A DNA stretch of 64,000 nucleotides, from positions 33,794,254-33,858,253 of the forward strand of contig CM053269.1 of the NCBI GenBank assembly GCA_028583415.1, in the 5' to 3' direction. A program made the position numbers and the translations under genes. The DNA comes from Protea cynaroides (lineage: Eukaryota; Streptophyta; Magnoliopsida; Proteales; Proteaceae). This document shows positions 23,441 through 32,239 of the stretch, in pieces (the first letter of the stretch is position 1; the number at the start of each line of letters is the position of its first letter). The notes under the pieces were generated by a model. That model was not told the DNA's origin. It did no database searches and worked only from the letters and a program-made list of their open reading frames with translations.

Positions 23441-23731
23441 GTGTTTCAACTTTGTTTACGCTTGGTGGTTAACTTTCGTATTTTGATACTTGTAATATGT
23501 ATTAATTATGTTTTGGTTGCATGGTGATAACTTGTTAAATATCTATTTATCATTGTAGACACTCAATTCATTATTAATAAAGACTTCTGATATTAAATTA
23601 TTTTCTCTGATTATTACTGTGGACTGTGTTTTAGTTTAACATGGTTGGCACGGCCTATACGAGATCCTAGTTTGAACCATTGGTTCTCATGCCGGTTCAT
23701 CACACCATTGGTTAGTCTAGAATTAGGGTGT

Positions 23732-23735
<4 letters not shown>

Positions 23736-23812
<77 letters not shown>
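23736..23812. repeat. Compound (TA)n(GA)n microsatellite
   Basis: TA repeats to about 23773, then about 19 GA dinucleotides to 23812. The TA part is the right half of the tract interrupted by A4. Confidence 0.95.
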
Positions 23813-23815
<3 letters not shown>

Positions 23816-24182
23816 ATTTCACACACTTCCCCCAAGTTTACCTTAACTTCAACAACTCCCCATTGTTGTCAATAATGTCACTAAACTCTCCTAATTTGGA
23901 ACGTAAGTATCATACAGACCCTGTCCATAAAGACAAGTCTATTAGATGCTGACATGTTTTCATATATAGTTTCTTAATGTCAAGAATACCCTTAGTACCT
24001 TAAAATTAAAAAAAAAAATTAGAGATTTACAAGGATTTCTTGCAACAAAGAGCAAAACTCGTCTTCCCCAGGCTTTGCAACTCTAACTGTCATCGGCCAT
24101 CATCTCCACCCCGATATTCTTTCCGTCGCATACAACCCTTCTTCCTCCTTTTCAAGTGTGGAAGTGCAAACAATCCCAACAA

Positions 24183-24205
24183 CCCCCCCCCCCCCCCCCC
24201 CCCCC
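24183..24205. repeat. 23-base cytosine homopolymer
   Basis: Uninterrupted C run, unusual for plant DNA. Its length is likely unreliable in sequencing. Confidence 0.8.
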
Positions 24206-25067
24206 TTGAAGAGGAAAAAATATATTGTTAACGAACAATCGGACCCTGCTTAGCCACAAAGACCTCACCCTTGCCCTCTCCATGCTCTTTTTCATCATCT
24301 TCTTGTTCTGGGGATTCCATTGATGTACCTGAACCTCTACTTGAATCGAGAGAACCCCTTCATCACCATCGTAGTTCTGTTTGAAGGATGTGTATCTTAT
24401 CAACAATTCCATTTGCGCTTTTTGTATCCTCCTGGGGCTGGTGCTCTGTTTCATTCTTAACCCTTCCATTATAAAGGATCTCAAGTTCAGCCGTTCGAAA
24501 AGCCATGTGGTCAAAATCTCGTGGGATGACAAAGTCTTGGAAAAAGGAGAGGAAGATGACTCATCTAAAGAAGTAGAGAAGAATAATAAGAAGAAAAATA
24601 TTATATATATAACTTAGATTGGAAATAGAAGAGGAAGACGACTCATCTGAAGAAGCTAGAAGCTACAGATAAGGGTATGGCTCAGCAAGATTATCGCAAA
24701 CTCATTGGAAGATGCCAAAAGCTTCTCTGAGAAGAGTTCCGAACCTTTGGGTATCTCCATCGTTTTACACTTACCATGATTTCTCTTCTCCTCCATGTTC
24801 CCATGCTTCACATTGTACGTAAACTATGTATCTGAGACAAATCAAAATATTAGAAAAGATATGACATAATTAAAAAAAATAAGGGGTGAAAAGTCTCCAA
24901 ACAGATGGAGTGTCGAAAGGCTCTCTACACGGAGAGGAAGCTTCTTAATGGTCTGCAAAAGAACTTAGGCAATGAATTTTCTGGTTTAGATTATCGTCCT
25001 CTTAATGGGAAGAATCGGATGCAAGGCCTCAATCCTCAGAAAATTCACATAAACTAGATAGTTTGGC

Positions 25068-25538
25068 TTGGTACTCATGACTCCGCAACCAATAGGATCG
25101 GCATCCCATGAATCACCTGTCCATTCGCCCAATGTTAATCTCTCTCCATCTACAATTAAAATCAGCTCGTCAGGGAACCTAAGTCCTCAAAATCCAAGTC
25201 AGGATCACCAGTATGCCAGGGTATCCTTAAAAACCTACATCATTATCAAAGGCATCAAGAAATTTTTGGGAGAGATCCAATTAGGGATTATAATCCGTGA
25301 GGTACGCACCGAGTTCGGACACCAAGACCAGCTGGATTTCAACAAGTACTTAGTAGATCAACTCTGTAAGTTTTTTAATCATCAGGACAATCAGATGTTT
25401 GAGAAGACCATTCACCAGTGTGAGGACCAATGGGATGAGTGTTCGACAAACGGAGGAGGTGCAGGACTGAAAGAAAGAGGGGTTATAGGAGTGGAAGAAT
25501 TTCTGCCATTGCAAAATGATAAAATAGAGGGGGGATGA
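25068..25538 (+). CDS. Unrecognised 156-residue open frame, possible gene fragment
   Basis: The frame has a Ser/Pro/Asn-rich first third (SPNVNLSPSTIKISSSGNLS) and a more ordered middle (IIKGIKKFLGEIQLGIIIRE, then FGHQDQLDFNKYLVDQLCKFF). It ends before GAGGGGGGATGATTGG. The preceding 24905-25050 stretch reads MECRKALYTERKLLNGLQ and LDYRPLNGKNRMQ in another frame, so it may be one exon of a decayed gene. I do not recognise the family. No canonical start context or splice pairs could be fixed. Composition is less biased than in neighbouring artefact frames. Confidence 0.25.
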   Translation: MVLMTPQPIGSASHESPVHSPNVNLSPSTIKISSSGNLSPQNPSQDHQYARVSLKTYIIIKGIKKFLGEIQLGIIIREVRTEFGHQDQLDFNKYLVDQLCKFFNHQDNQMFEKTIHQCEDQWDECSTNGGGAGLKERGVIGVEEFLPLQNDKIEGG

Positions 25539-25884
25539 TTGGGAGTTGATGGGCATGATTCGATTGCAGATCATTCTCCTTTAATACCCCTTTTTTCGTT
25601 TTAAATTTAATATTTTGCATGGTCCTCGTTGAACTGGTGTAGATGATAAGTATGTAATTTCTATATATTTATTCTCTTTGCACTATGTTTTTTAATGTGT
25701 TTTATACCTTATTGAGCTAATTAGAATTTATTTTATAAGTTTGGCATGTTTTAAAGATTTTGTGAATTAATTGCTAAAAGATAAGAAAATTCCAGCATTC
25801 TTAATATTGACATTTTGAGCTTCATGCAGATTTTTGACATGGAAAGAATTCTAGAATTGAAAAGTGGTCTTCAGTGTAGTTGTA

Positions 25885-27128
25885 GGCCCCGTTTGATAAC
25901 ACTTCAGCTCCCATGGAGCTACTTCTGTTCCGGAGTCGTTTTCTACTTCTTCTCCGGAGTCAGGATTTTTGGAGTAGAATGCCGTTTGATAACGCTGCTC
26001 CAAAATCAAAAGACTATGCTTCCAGAATGCTATTTTCTGGTGGTGGCGATGTTGATGGCGGTGGGTGGTGGTGGTGGTGGGTGGTGGCAATGGCGGCAGT
26101 GATGGCAGTGGTGGTAGGTGGTGGGTGGGTGGTGGTGGCGATGGTGGTGGTGGTGGCGGTGATGGTGGAAGGTGGTGGGTGGTGGTGGTGGTGATGGTGG
26201 AAGGTGGTGGGTGGTGGTAGTGGCGATGGTGGAGGGTGGTGGCGGCATCGATGGTAAGTGGTGGGTGATGGTGGTGGTGGTGGTGGCAGTGGTGGCAGTG
26301 GTGGTAGGTGGTGGGTGGGTGGTGGTGGCGGTGATGGTGGAAGGTGGTGGGTGGTGGTGGCTGTGATAATGGAAGGTGGTGGGTGGTGGGTGGTGGTAGC
26401 GGCGATGGTTGAGGGTGGTGGCGGCATCGGTGGTAAGTGGTGGGTGGTGGTGGTGGTGGTGGTGGTGGCGGCAGTGGTGGCAGTGGTGGTAGGTGGTGGG
26501 TGGGTGGGTGGTGGTGGCGACGGTGGTGGTGGTGGCGGTGATGGTGAAAGGTGGGGGGTGGTGGTGACGGCAATGGTGGAAGGTGGTGGCGGCATTGGTG
26601 GTAAGTGGCAAGTGGTGGGTGGTGGTAATGGCGGCGGTAGTGGTGGTGGTGGCGGCGGCGGCGGTGGTGGTGGTGGTGGTGGTGGTGGCTATGGGTGGTG
26701 GGTGGTGGTGGCGACGATGGTGGAAGGTGGTGACGGCATTGGGGGTAAGTGGTGGTGTGGTGGGTGGTGGTAATGGCGGTGGCGGCGGTGGTGGCGGTGG
26801 CGGCGGCGGTGGTGGTGGTGGCGGCGGCGATGGTGGTGGTGGTGGTGGCGGCTATGGGTGGTGGGTGGTGGTGGGGATGGTGGCGGTGGAGGGGTGGTGG
26901 TGATGATGGCAGTGCTAATGGTAGTGGTGATGGCAGTCAGTAGTGGTAATAGCTCCGGAGCAAGAGAAGTAAGTTTTTTTAGCTCCAGTTTTTTAGCTCC
27001 CAGAGACATTTTTGGAGCGGTTCACTCCATGGGAGTCAAAACTTGAACCATGTTTATCAATCGGCATTCTACTCCGGATTAGCTCCGGAGCTAAGAAGTA
27101 AGGAGCTGGAGTGTTATCAAACGGGGTC
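25885..27128. mobile_element. MITE-like element with 25-bp terminal inverted repeats and a GGT-repeat core
   Basis: The left end GGCCCCGTTTGATAACACTTCAGCTCC is mirrored by the right end ...GGAGTGTTATCAAACGGGGTC. Subterminal zones carry several GCTCCGGAG palindromes on each side (25920-25970, 26945-27100). The 1,244-bp element has no transposase. I could not find a convincing target duplication (TAGTTGTA versus ATAAAGAA), so the superfamily (hAT-like by style of TIR) is uncertain. Nearly all of the interior is the GGT array. Confidence 0.7.
26038..26945. repeat. ~0.9-kb GGT/GGC repeat array
   Basis: Interrupted (GGT)n, (GGC)n and GGTGGGTGGTGG words in higher-order blocks of roughly 100-150 bp. 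For example GGAAGGTGGTGGGTGGTGG recurs around 26165, 26195, 26340 and 26370. Six-frame translations give long Gly/Val/Trp or Pro/His/Thr frames, which are composition artefacts. The G-rich strand could form G-quadruplexes. Confidence 0.9.
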
Positions 27129-27506
27129 ATAAAGAATGTCTCAAGATTTTTAGAATGGTATTGTGGAGAAAAATTCAAGTTCGTTTGGGCCACCAAATGT
27201 TACCTTGAAATCTGACACAAAAATCTGATTCGAATCTGAATCGGAGTAGCCGAACGATCTAATTAAAGCATTCAACATCGATGAAATTTCCATAAAGAGT
27301 TTCCTACTCAAGTTAGGAAACCTACAATAGAAGATCGTGAATTGATTTGATATTTGAGTTAGATAGGGAAACTACCATTTTAGAAGACTCCAAGGAATGA
27401 AAGAAACTCTACAATTTTAGAATCCTAAATAAAAAATGAATTCTAAGCTACAAAAGATTGCTATTGCTCTATATAGAGAGCATTGGTGTTTAATATAGTC
27501 TCTCTC
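27129..27506. other. No recognisable feature
   Basis: Contains AATCTGATTCGAATCTGAATCGGAGTAG near 27220, a small palindromic cluster, but no gene, TIR pair or repeat that I can bound. Confidence 0.4.
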
Positions 27507-27539
27507 GATTACAAGAATGCGGGTCTTTGGCTGCATTTT

Positions 27540-27800
27540 TATAGCGGCGTTTCTCATTAAGCGCAGCTATAGTAAACTGCGGCGTTTTCAGAAAACGCCG
27601 TCATAAGTAGAATACACAGCGGCGTTTCATAACAAACGCCGTCGTAAGTGGTGTACAAAACAGCGGCGTTTATTGCGGAACGCCATCGTGGGAGGTCCAT
27701 AAAGCAGCCTTTCTTAGGAAATGCTGTCATACCAAGCGGCGTTTATTAAGAAACGCCGTCGTAGGAGTTACACACGCTACACAAAGCGGCACTTGTTAAG
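27540..27800. repeat. Left subterminal GCGGCGTTT repeats
   Basis: At least six imperfect units of the form GCGGCGTTT-n-AAACGCCGTC separated by 15-30 bp (27545, 27581, 27619, 27663, 27738, 27785 approx.). Each unit is self-complementary. The same unit type recurs at 28697-28815 and 35536-35785. Confidence 0.8.
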
Positions 27801-27942
27801 AAATGCCGTCATAGGTGTACAAAACTGAAAACCCACGAACCCATATTTTTATTTTTGTGCTCTTGGCACTTGTTAAGAAATGCCGTCATAGGTGTACAAA
27901 ACTGAATACCCACGAACCCATATTTTTATTTTTGTGCTCTTC
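27789..27942. repeat. 77-bp tandem duplication
   Basis: The stretch GGCACTTGTTAAGAAATGCCG...TTTTTGTGCTCTT occurs twice head-to-tail with one base difference (GAAAACCC versus GAATACCC). Confidence 0.85.
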
Positions 27943-28329
27943 TTTCCCGCTCTTCAATCGATTTTGATCACCTTGCCTCTCAAATCTCCTTCCTCTTCAT
28001 TGAAAATTGTTGTAACTGCTGAATCTCCTTCTCTCTCCTTTTCATTCAATTGATTCTCTCCTCTCTCAGCTCTCTCAATCGATTTTTCTCCTTCTCTCCT
28101 TTTCTCTCAATCAAGTCGCCCCAATCCCCACCCTAATTAAATCTCTTTGCTTCTCCTCTTTTCTCTCCTTCTCTCTTTGTTTCTCTAGTTCTTCTTTCAC
28201 GACTGGTTCGTCTAGTGCTCTCATTCGATAGTTTGTTCTTTTATTTTCTATCTATTTTTAGTTGTATTTTTACTCTTAAGCAAAGTTTGTTCTTTCATTT
28301 TTTAATTTCTCTGATTTTATCATCTGCAG

Positions 28330-28475
28330 CCAAAGTTCAAGAACTCTCTGTGTATGAGATTAATGAAAGAGATCGTGGAAGTCTAGCAGTCCTACGCCTG
28401 AGCCAGAAACTGGAGAACTCACTGGGCGATCTCACCCCTTTACAAGACAAGCTGATTATTTTCATTTCTGGTTAG
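28330..28475 (+). pseudogene. AOC: Captured exon fragment of allene oxide cyclase
   Basis: Behind an intact splice acceptor (ATCATCTGCAG, ending 28329) the frame reads KVQELSVYEINERDRG and then LRLSQK, NSLGDLTP. This is the highly conserved start of the catalytic barrel of plant allene oxide cyclase, the plastid enzyme that makes OPDA in jasmonate synthesis. Similarity ends around 28445, and no other AOC exon is seen upstream or downstream. It sits between GCGGCGTTT repeat blocks inside the CACTA-like element, so it is best read as a transduplicated exon rather than a gene. Some conserved residues have changed (for example SPAY to SLAV). Confidence 0.85.
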
Positions 28476-28689
28476 TTCTGCTCCATTTCTATATATTATT
28501 AGGGTTTTGTTCAATTTTAAATTGGTTAGTGTGTAAGTTTGGACATGGTTTTGTCAAAAACTAATGCTGAACCTTACCTTTAGAGGGCTCTAGCTTCTCC
28601 CTCTGTTTTCCTCACCAGTCCTCTTCAATGACTGCAGAAGATCTGGAGCCCTAGGATAGGAAGCCTACAAAGCGTCATAGGAATGAATG

Positions 28690-28830
28690 AGTTATGACTG
28701 CGTTTGTTAGGAAACGCAGCCATCGATTTTATTATAGTATGGCGTCTGTAAAAGCAAACGCAGCTTTGGTTGTGAATATATTCATTGCCGCGTTTGCTAG
28801 AAAACGCCAGTACGGATCGAAAACCCACGA
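28690..28830. repeat. Internal GCGTTT subterminal-type repeats
   Basis: GACTGCGTTTGTTAGGAAACGCAGCC, TGGCGTCTGTAAAAGCAAACGCAGC and GCCGCGTTTGCTAGAAAACGCC lie in series, followed by AAACCCACGAACCC as at 27830. This may mark the end of a shorter element nested in, or adjacent to, the larger one. Confidence 0.6.
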
Positions 28831-31800
28831 ACCCTTGGCGCCTAAATCTTTCTTCTCAGTTTTCCTTAGTCTTCACTTTCGTGCCTTCATCGATTCTCAT
28901 CTTGCCCTAACTGAATCTTATTCTCTCAATCTCTATTTGGCTGTATTTTTCTCTCAATCTCTCTTTTTCTCTCCTTAATCGATGCTCATCATCAATCGAT
29001 TTTCTCCTTCTCTCAGCTCTTTCAATCGATAGAGAGCCTAAGCCTGAGCCTGTGGCTGCGAAGCATAGAAGTTGTTTGGCAAAATCCATTCTGATGCTTA
29101 TGCCTCGTATGTTTTTTTACAACTTGTTTGTTGGAAACTCGGTTATGTGGTATTTGTTTGTTTGTGTAGAATCCATGTAATGTTAACGTTATCTGGTATA
29201 ATCCTACCTTTTGTTCTGGTTTTATTTGAGGGTTTCATTGTACATTGTTTTAACCTCCAAGCAGACGGTCCCTTAAGTTATTTGGGAGCGAAAGAGACGC
29301 TTAGACTCTAAAATAGAGACCTTGGAAGCCACAGGCAATCTTGGAGACCGGAGAAGGAGAAGCCTCTACTGAATCCGACTCTCATTCTGTCGACCTCCGC
29401 CCTTGATCCAAGTATGGGCAGAGATTTTTGAAACCAGGCGGCGTCGTCGAAGAAGATGAAAAGGTGAACGGTCAGCGGCGGACGACGACACAGTCCCCAT
29501 TTGAATCAGGTATGTTCTTGATCATCTTTCTTCTTATTTTTGCTTTGTACATTCTTGATAAAATTCGTAATTCACATCTTCATTATATTCTGTTTATCTC
29601 CATTCGTACAATTTGTATCCTTAGTTAGTTGTTGAGTTTTTTTTTTTTTAATATTATGAAATTCTCATTGTTTGCTTCTTACACTTCTTAACTTGCATTT
29701 TTTTAGTTTCTGTGATTTTTATTTCATGTGAGTAACTAATTTGTTTTATAGGTTATAGGAATGAAATTTTTGTTTATGTTTAGGTTCACTATGAGTTCTC
29801 CATTTTCAAGAATATGTTTTAAATCATATGCTTTAAGTTGAATTTGCTTGGGGCTATGACTATTTCGATGATTCTCATTTTGGATGGATTGAAATCTCCA
29901 TTTGCATTGAACTAATCTCATTTTTATTTCGAGAGATTGTAGCCATTGTGACTGTGATGTTGTGATAGCTGTTCCGATGTGGTTGCGACTCAGGTAGTTT
30001 TCCCTCTCTTCTCTTCATCGCTCACCCAGTTACCCTCGCTTCCTCTTTTATTCAAGCAAAAATAGGATCAAACCTTTATGATTTTCTTTATTCAAGCAGA
30101 AATAGGAAGATTTGTAAATTCCATCACATCTGGAAGTGGCTTTGATACTGCTCTCGACTCTGCTCGCCTGCCTGCTGTTGGTACCATTCCTTGTCGATTG
30201 TTTCACAAGTTATATTTTTCCCCACATCTGGATGTTTTGCTATAAATTGTTTTTCTTTAGATGCAGTAAGGTTCTATTATGTTGATTTTATGTAGATTAC
30301 AGCAGTACTCTGTATTTTGGAACTTTTGCTGTTTTATCTACTTGAAAATATATAAAACCAGTGGTTGAATTTGCCCTTTAATCTTGTAACAATCCATTGA
30401 TTCTGATTTGCATTGTCCTGGAATCGGCTCATCAGAACTTACCCTTGGTTTGGTTTTGAACACTACTGCATACGGTTGAGATGAAGATACAGGAGTTCAA
30501 GGATTTGTTGGTGCTGGATGTGCTCACTTATAGGCCTCTGGACATGATCTATGAAAATGACAAAATCCATATTTAGTTGGGTAAATACAATCAGAGTCCT
30601 TAAAAGAGGGAACAATATGATTTGGTGAAAACCAGTATCTACTTACACAAGTATATATATACATATATCTCAGTAGAACTAACACTAGCATTGAACAAGG
30701 GTTTTAGAGATGGGTTACTTGGCTTCCTTGTTGCCCTCCTTCAGTTCTTTACCATTTTGAACAGAGGGGGTGCCTTACAGACTAAGATATAGTATGGACG
30801 GACACATGTTACATGGTATGTGGTTACTGATGTGGTAAAGTTTCAACCTTATGTTTTAACTATCACCAAAGAATTTTTAATCTTGAACTCAAAACGAAAA
30901 CTGGTAATCAAAAGGGTTAGAGATGGATGGAGGACCTTTATGATAATTTGAAGTTTGTATTTGTTTGGTAATTAAGCCATAATATTATTTGACTTCTGCA
31001 GATTTATTCTACAGTTGCATTGAAAAATTACACCAGTTTAGGAGGGAAATCAATGATTATTGCATGAATTCAACTGTTTTTAAATATTTTAATGGATGGG
31101 TCATAAAGTTTGACAGTGGTTTGGCATCCTACAGTGTCTGGATAACCATTGCCTTGACTTTTAGGTTTATTGAACATCAGATTGATACCCTTTGAACAAT
31201 GCAGTTACATTTTAAAGTTTGTGAGTGATGACTTTGACGGAAGAGAGAGGTGTTTGGCACACTAGCATCAAGCCAATCCACAGAGATTTCTACTTCTCTC
31301 CAAAAAACTGAAAAAAAATAAAAAATAAAAAAAATCTAGAGTTGCTGAGCTATATGATTCACAAGCAAAAAAGATGGGCCCAGAGCAATTGTGGGTTGTG
31401 GCTTGCAGCTGCATGCCTAAATTGCTGATGGTAGTACACAATACAAGCATTATGTCATGGTCTCAAGAATCCCTGTTCCTTAACCCCCAATAAGTCTTGT
31501 ATTGGTGGTACCCAATACAAGTATTATGTCATGGTGTTAGTAATTATTCTAGTCTTTTATTTACCCCAAAAAAAAAAAATTCTAGTCTTTTTTTATTTTT
31601 ATTTTTTATTTTTATTATTGGTCAGAGTCGTAGTTGGATTAAGATAGTCAAGTAACTGGTCAACAGCTATGTCCTTTCCTAATTCAGTTTTGAAATGGAC
31701 CATAATTAGTACGATGCTCATTGTGGAAACACGAAAAAAAATAGAAGTACTTATAATAGTGTGCCATATGAACAAGTTTGGAATGAGTATGTTTTATTAG

Positions 31801-31980
31801 TAATAAGTTGTACCCAATGCTGTAACAGTGGAGCAGAAAATTCAGCAAATGCAAATGAAATTAGCTATGAATTATATTATATCATAGATTGGTTATATCA
31901 ATCATTCTTTTATCAGTCTTATTCCTAATTCTGCCGGTGCTTCTTGGGTTAGGGCTTGCATAGCCATAACCCTGAGTAGT
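28831..31980. other. Interior of the CACTA-like element; no gene identified
   Basis: Contains exon-like islands I cannot assign. At 30085-30195 a frame reads EIGRFVNSITSGSGF and DTALDSARLPAVGTIP. At 29425-29510 a frame reads GGVVEEDEKVNGQRR before a GTATG donor. The remaining sequence is AT-rich and intron-like. No splice chain connects these pieces. Confidence 0.35.
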
Positions 31981-32239
31981 CCTATTTATAAATTCATAGC
32001 TAAGATCTTAGCAAATAGGGTGAAATCTGTGGTGGGGAGTCTTGTTAGTATGATGCAATCAGTCATCATTTCTGGTAGATCTATTACAGACAACATCCTC
32101 TTGTGTAATGATATTGTGAAAGGTTTTGGTCAAGCAAAAACTTCTCATTCTGCCATGTTGAAGATTGAAATTAAGAAGGCTTTTGATTCAGTGAATTGAT
32201 CCTATATTATTAGAATTCTCCATAGAATGAATTTTTCTC
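31981..32239 (+). pseudogene. LINE (non-LTR) reverse transcriptase fragment
   Basis: The frame reads PIYKFIAKILANRVKSVVG, then MQSVIISGRSITDNILL, then KIEIKKAFDSVN and a TGA. These are the N-terminal RT motifs of plant L1-type LINEs (K-I-I-A-K-I-L-A-N-R, G-R-S-I-x-D-N-I-L, K-x-D-x-x-K-A-F-D-S-V). One motif Asp is Glu and a stop follows. The downstream catalytic block is absent. It is a short 3'-truncated relic within the CACTA-like interval. Confidence 0.85.

Larger units (their letters stand above)
21308..23735 (+). mobile_element. LTR-A copy A4: 3' LTR with a short internal stub
   Basis: The LTR proper (21365-23735) begins TGTAAGAGCCGCACG and ends TAGGGTGTGACA. The 57 bp before it (21308-21364) start TGTAA and include TTTCGAAGACGAAATTTCTTTTAAGAGTGG in parts, the sequence type that closes the coding region and precedes the LTR in Ty3/gypsy elements. 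Both outer flanks are TATAT within (TA)n. This is consistent with an element whose 5' LTR (after its first five bases) and interior were deleted. TATA box 21753-21764; splice donor GTATGA at 21925. Confidence 0.8.
23813..25884. other. Unrecognised region without a supportable gene
   Basis: About 2 kb of unclassified sequence. It includes a run of 23 C (24183-24205) and GAAGATGACTCATCTAAAGAAG words repeated at about 24555 and 24628. One longer frame (25068-25538) is described separately. The frames at 24040-24231, 24152-24532 and 24381-24617 cross the C run or are short and resemble nothing I know. Confidence 0.4.

Noticed and set aside
25851..26903. Long Pro/His/Thr and Gly/Val/Trp open frames on both strands
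   Set aside because: They are translations of the GGT/GGC array in all frames; no domain and no conserved start.
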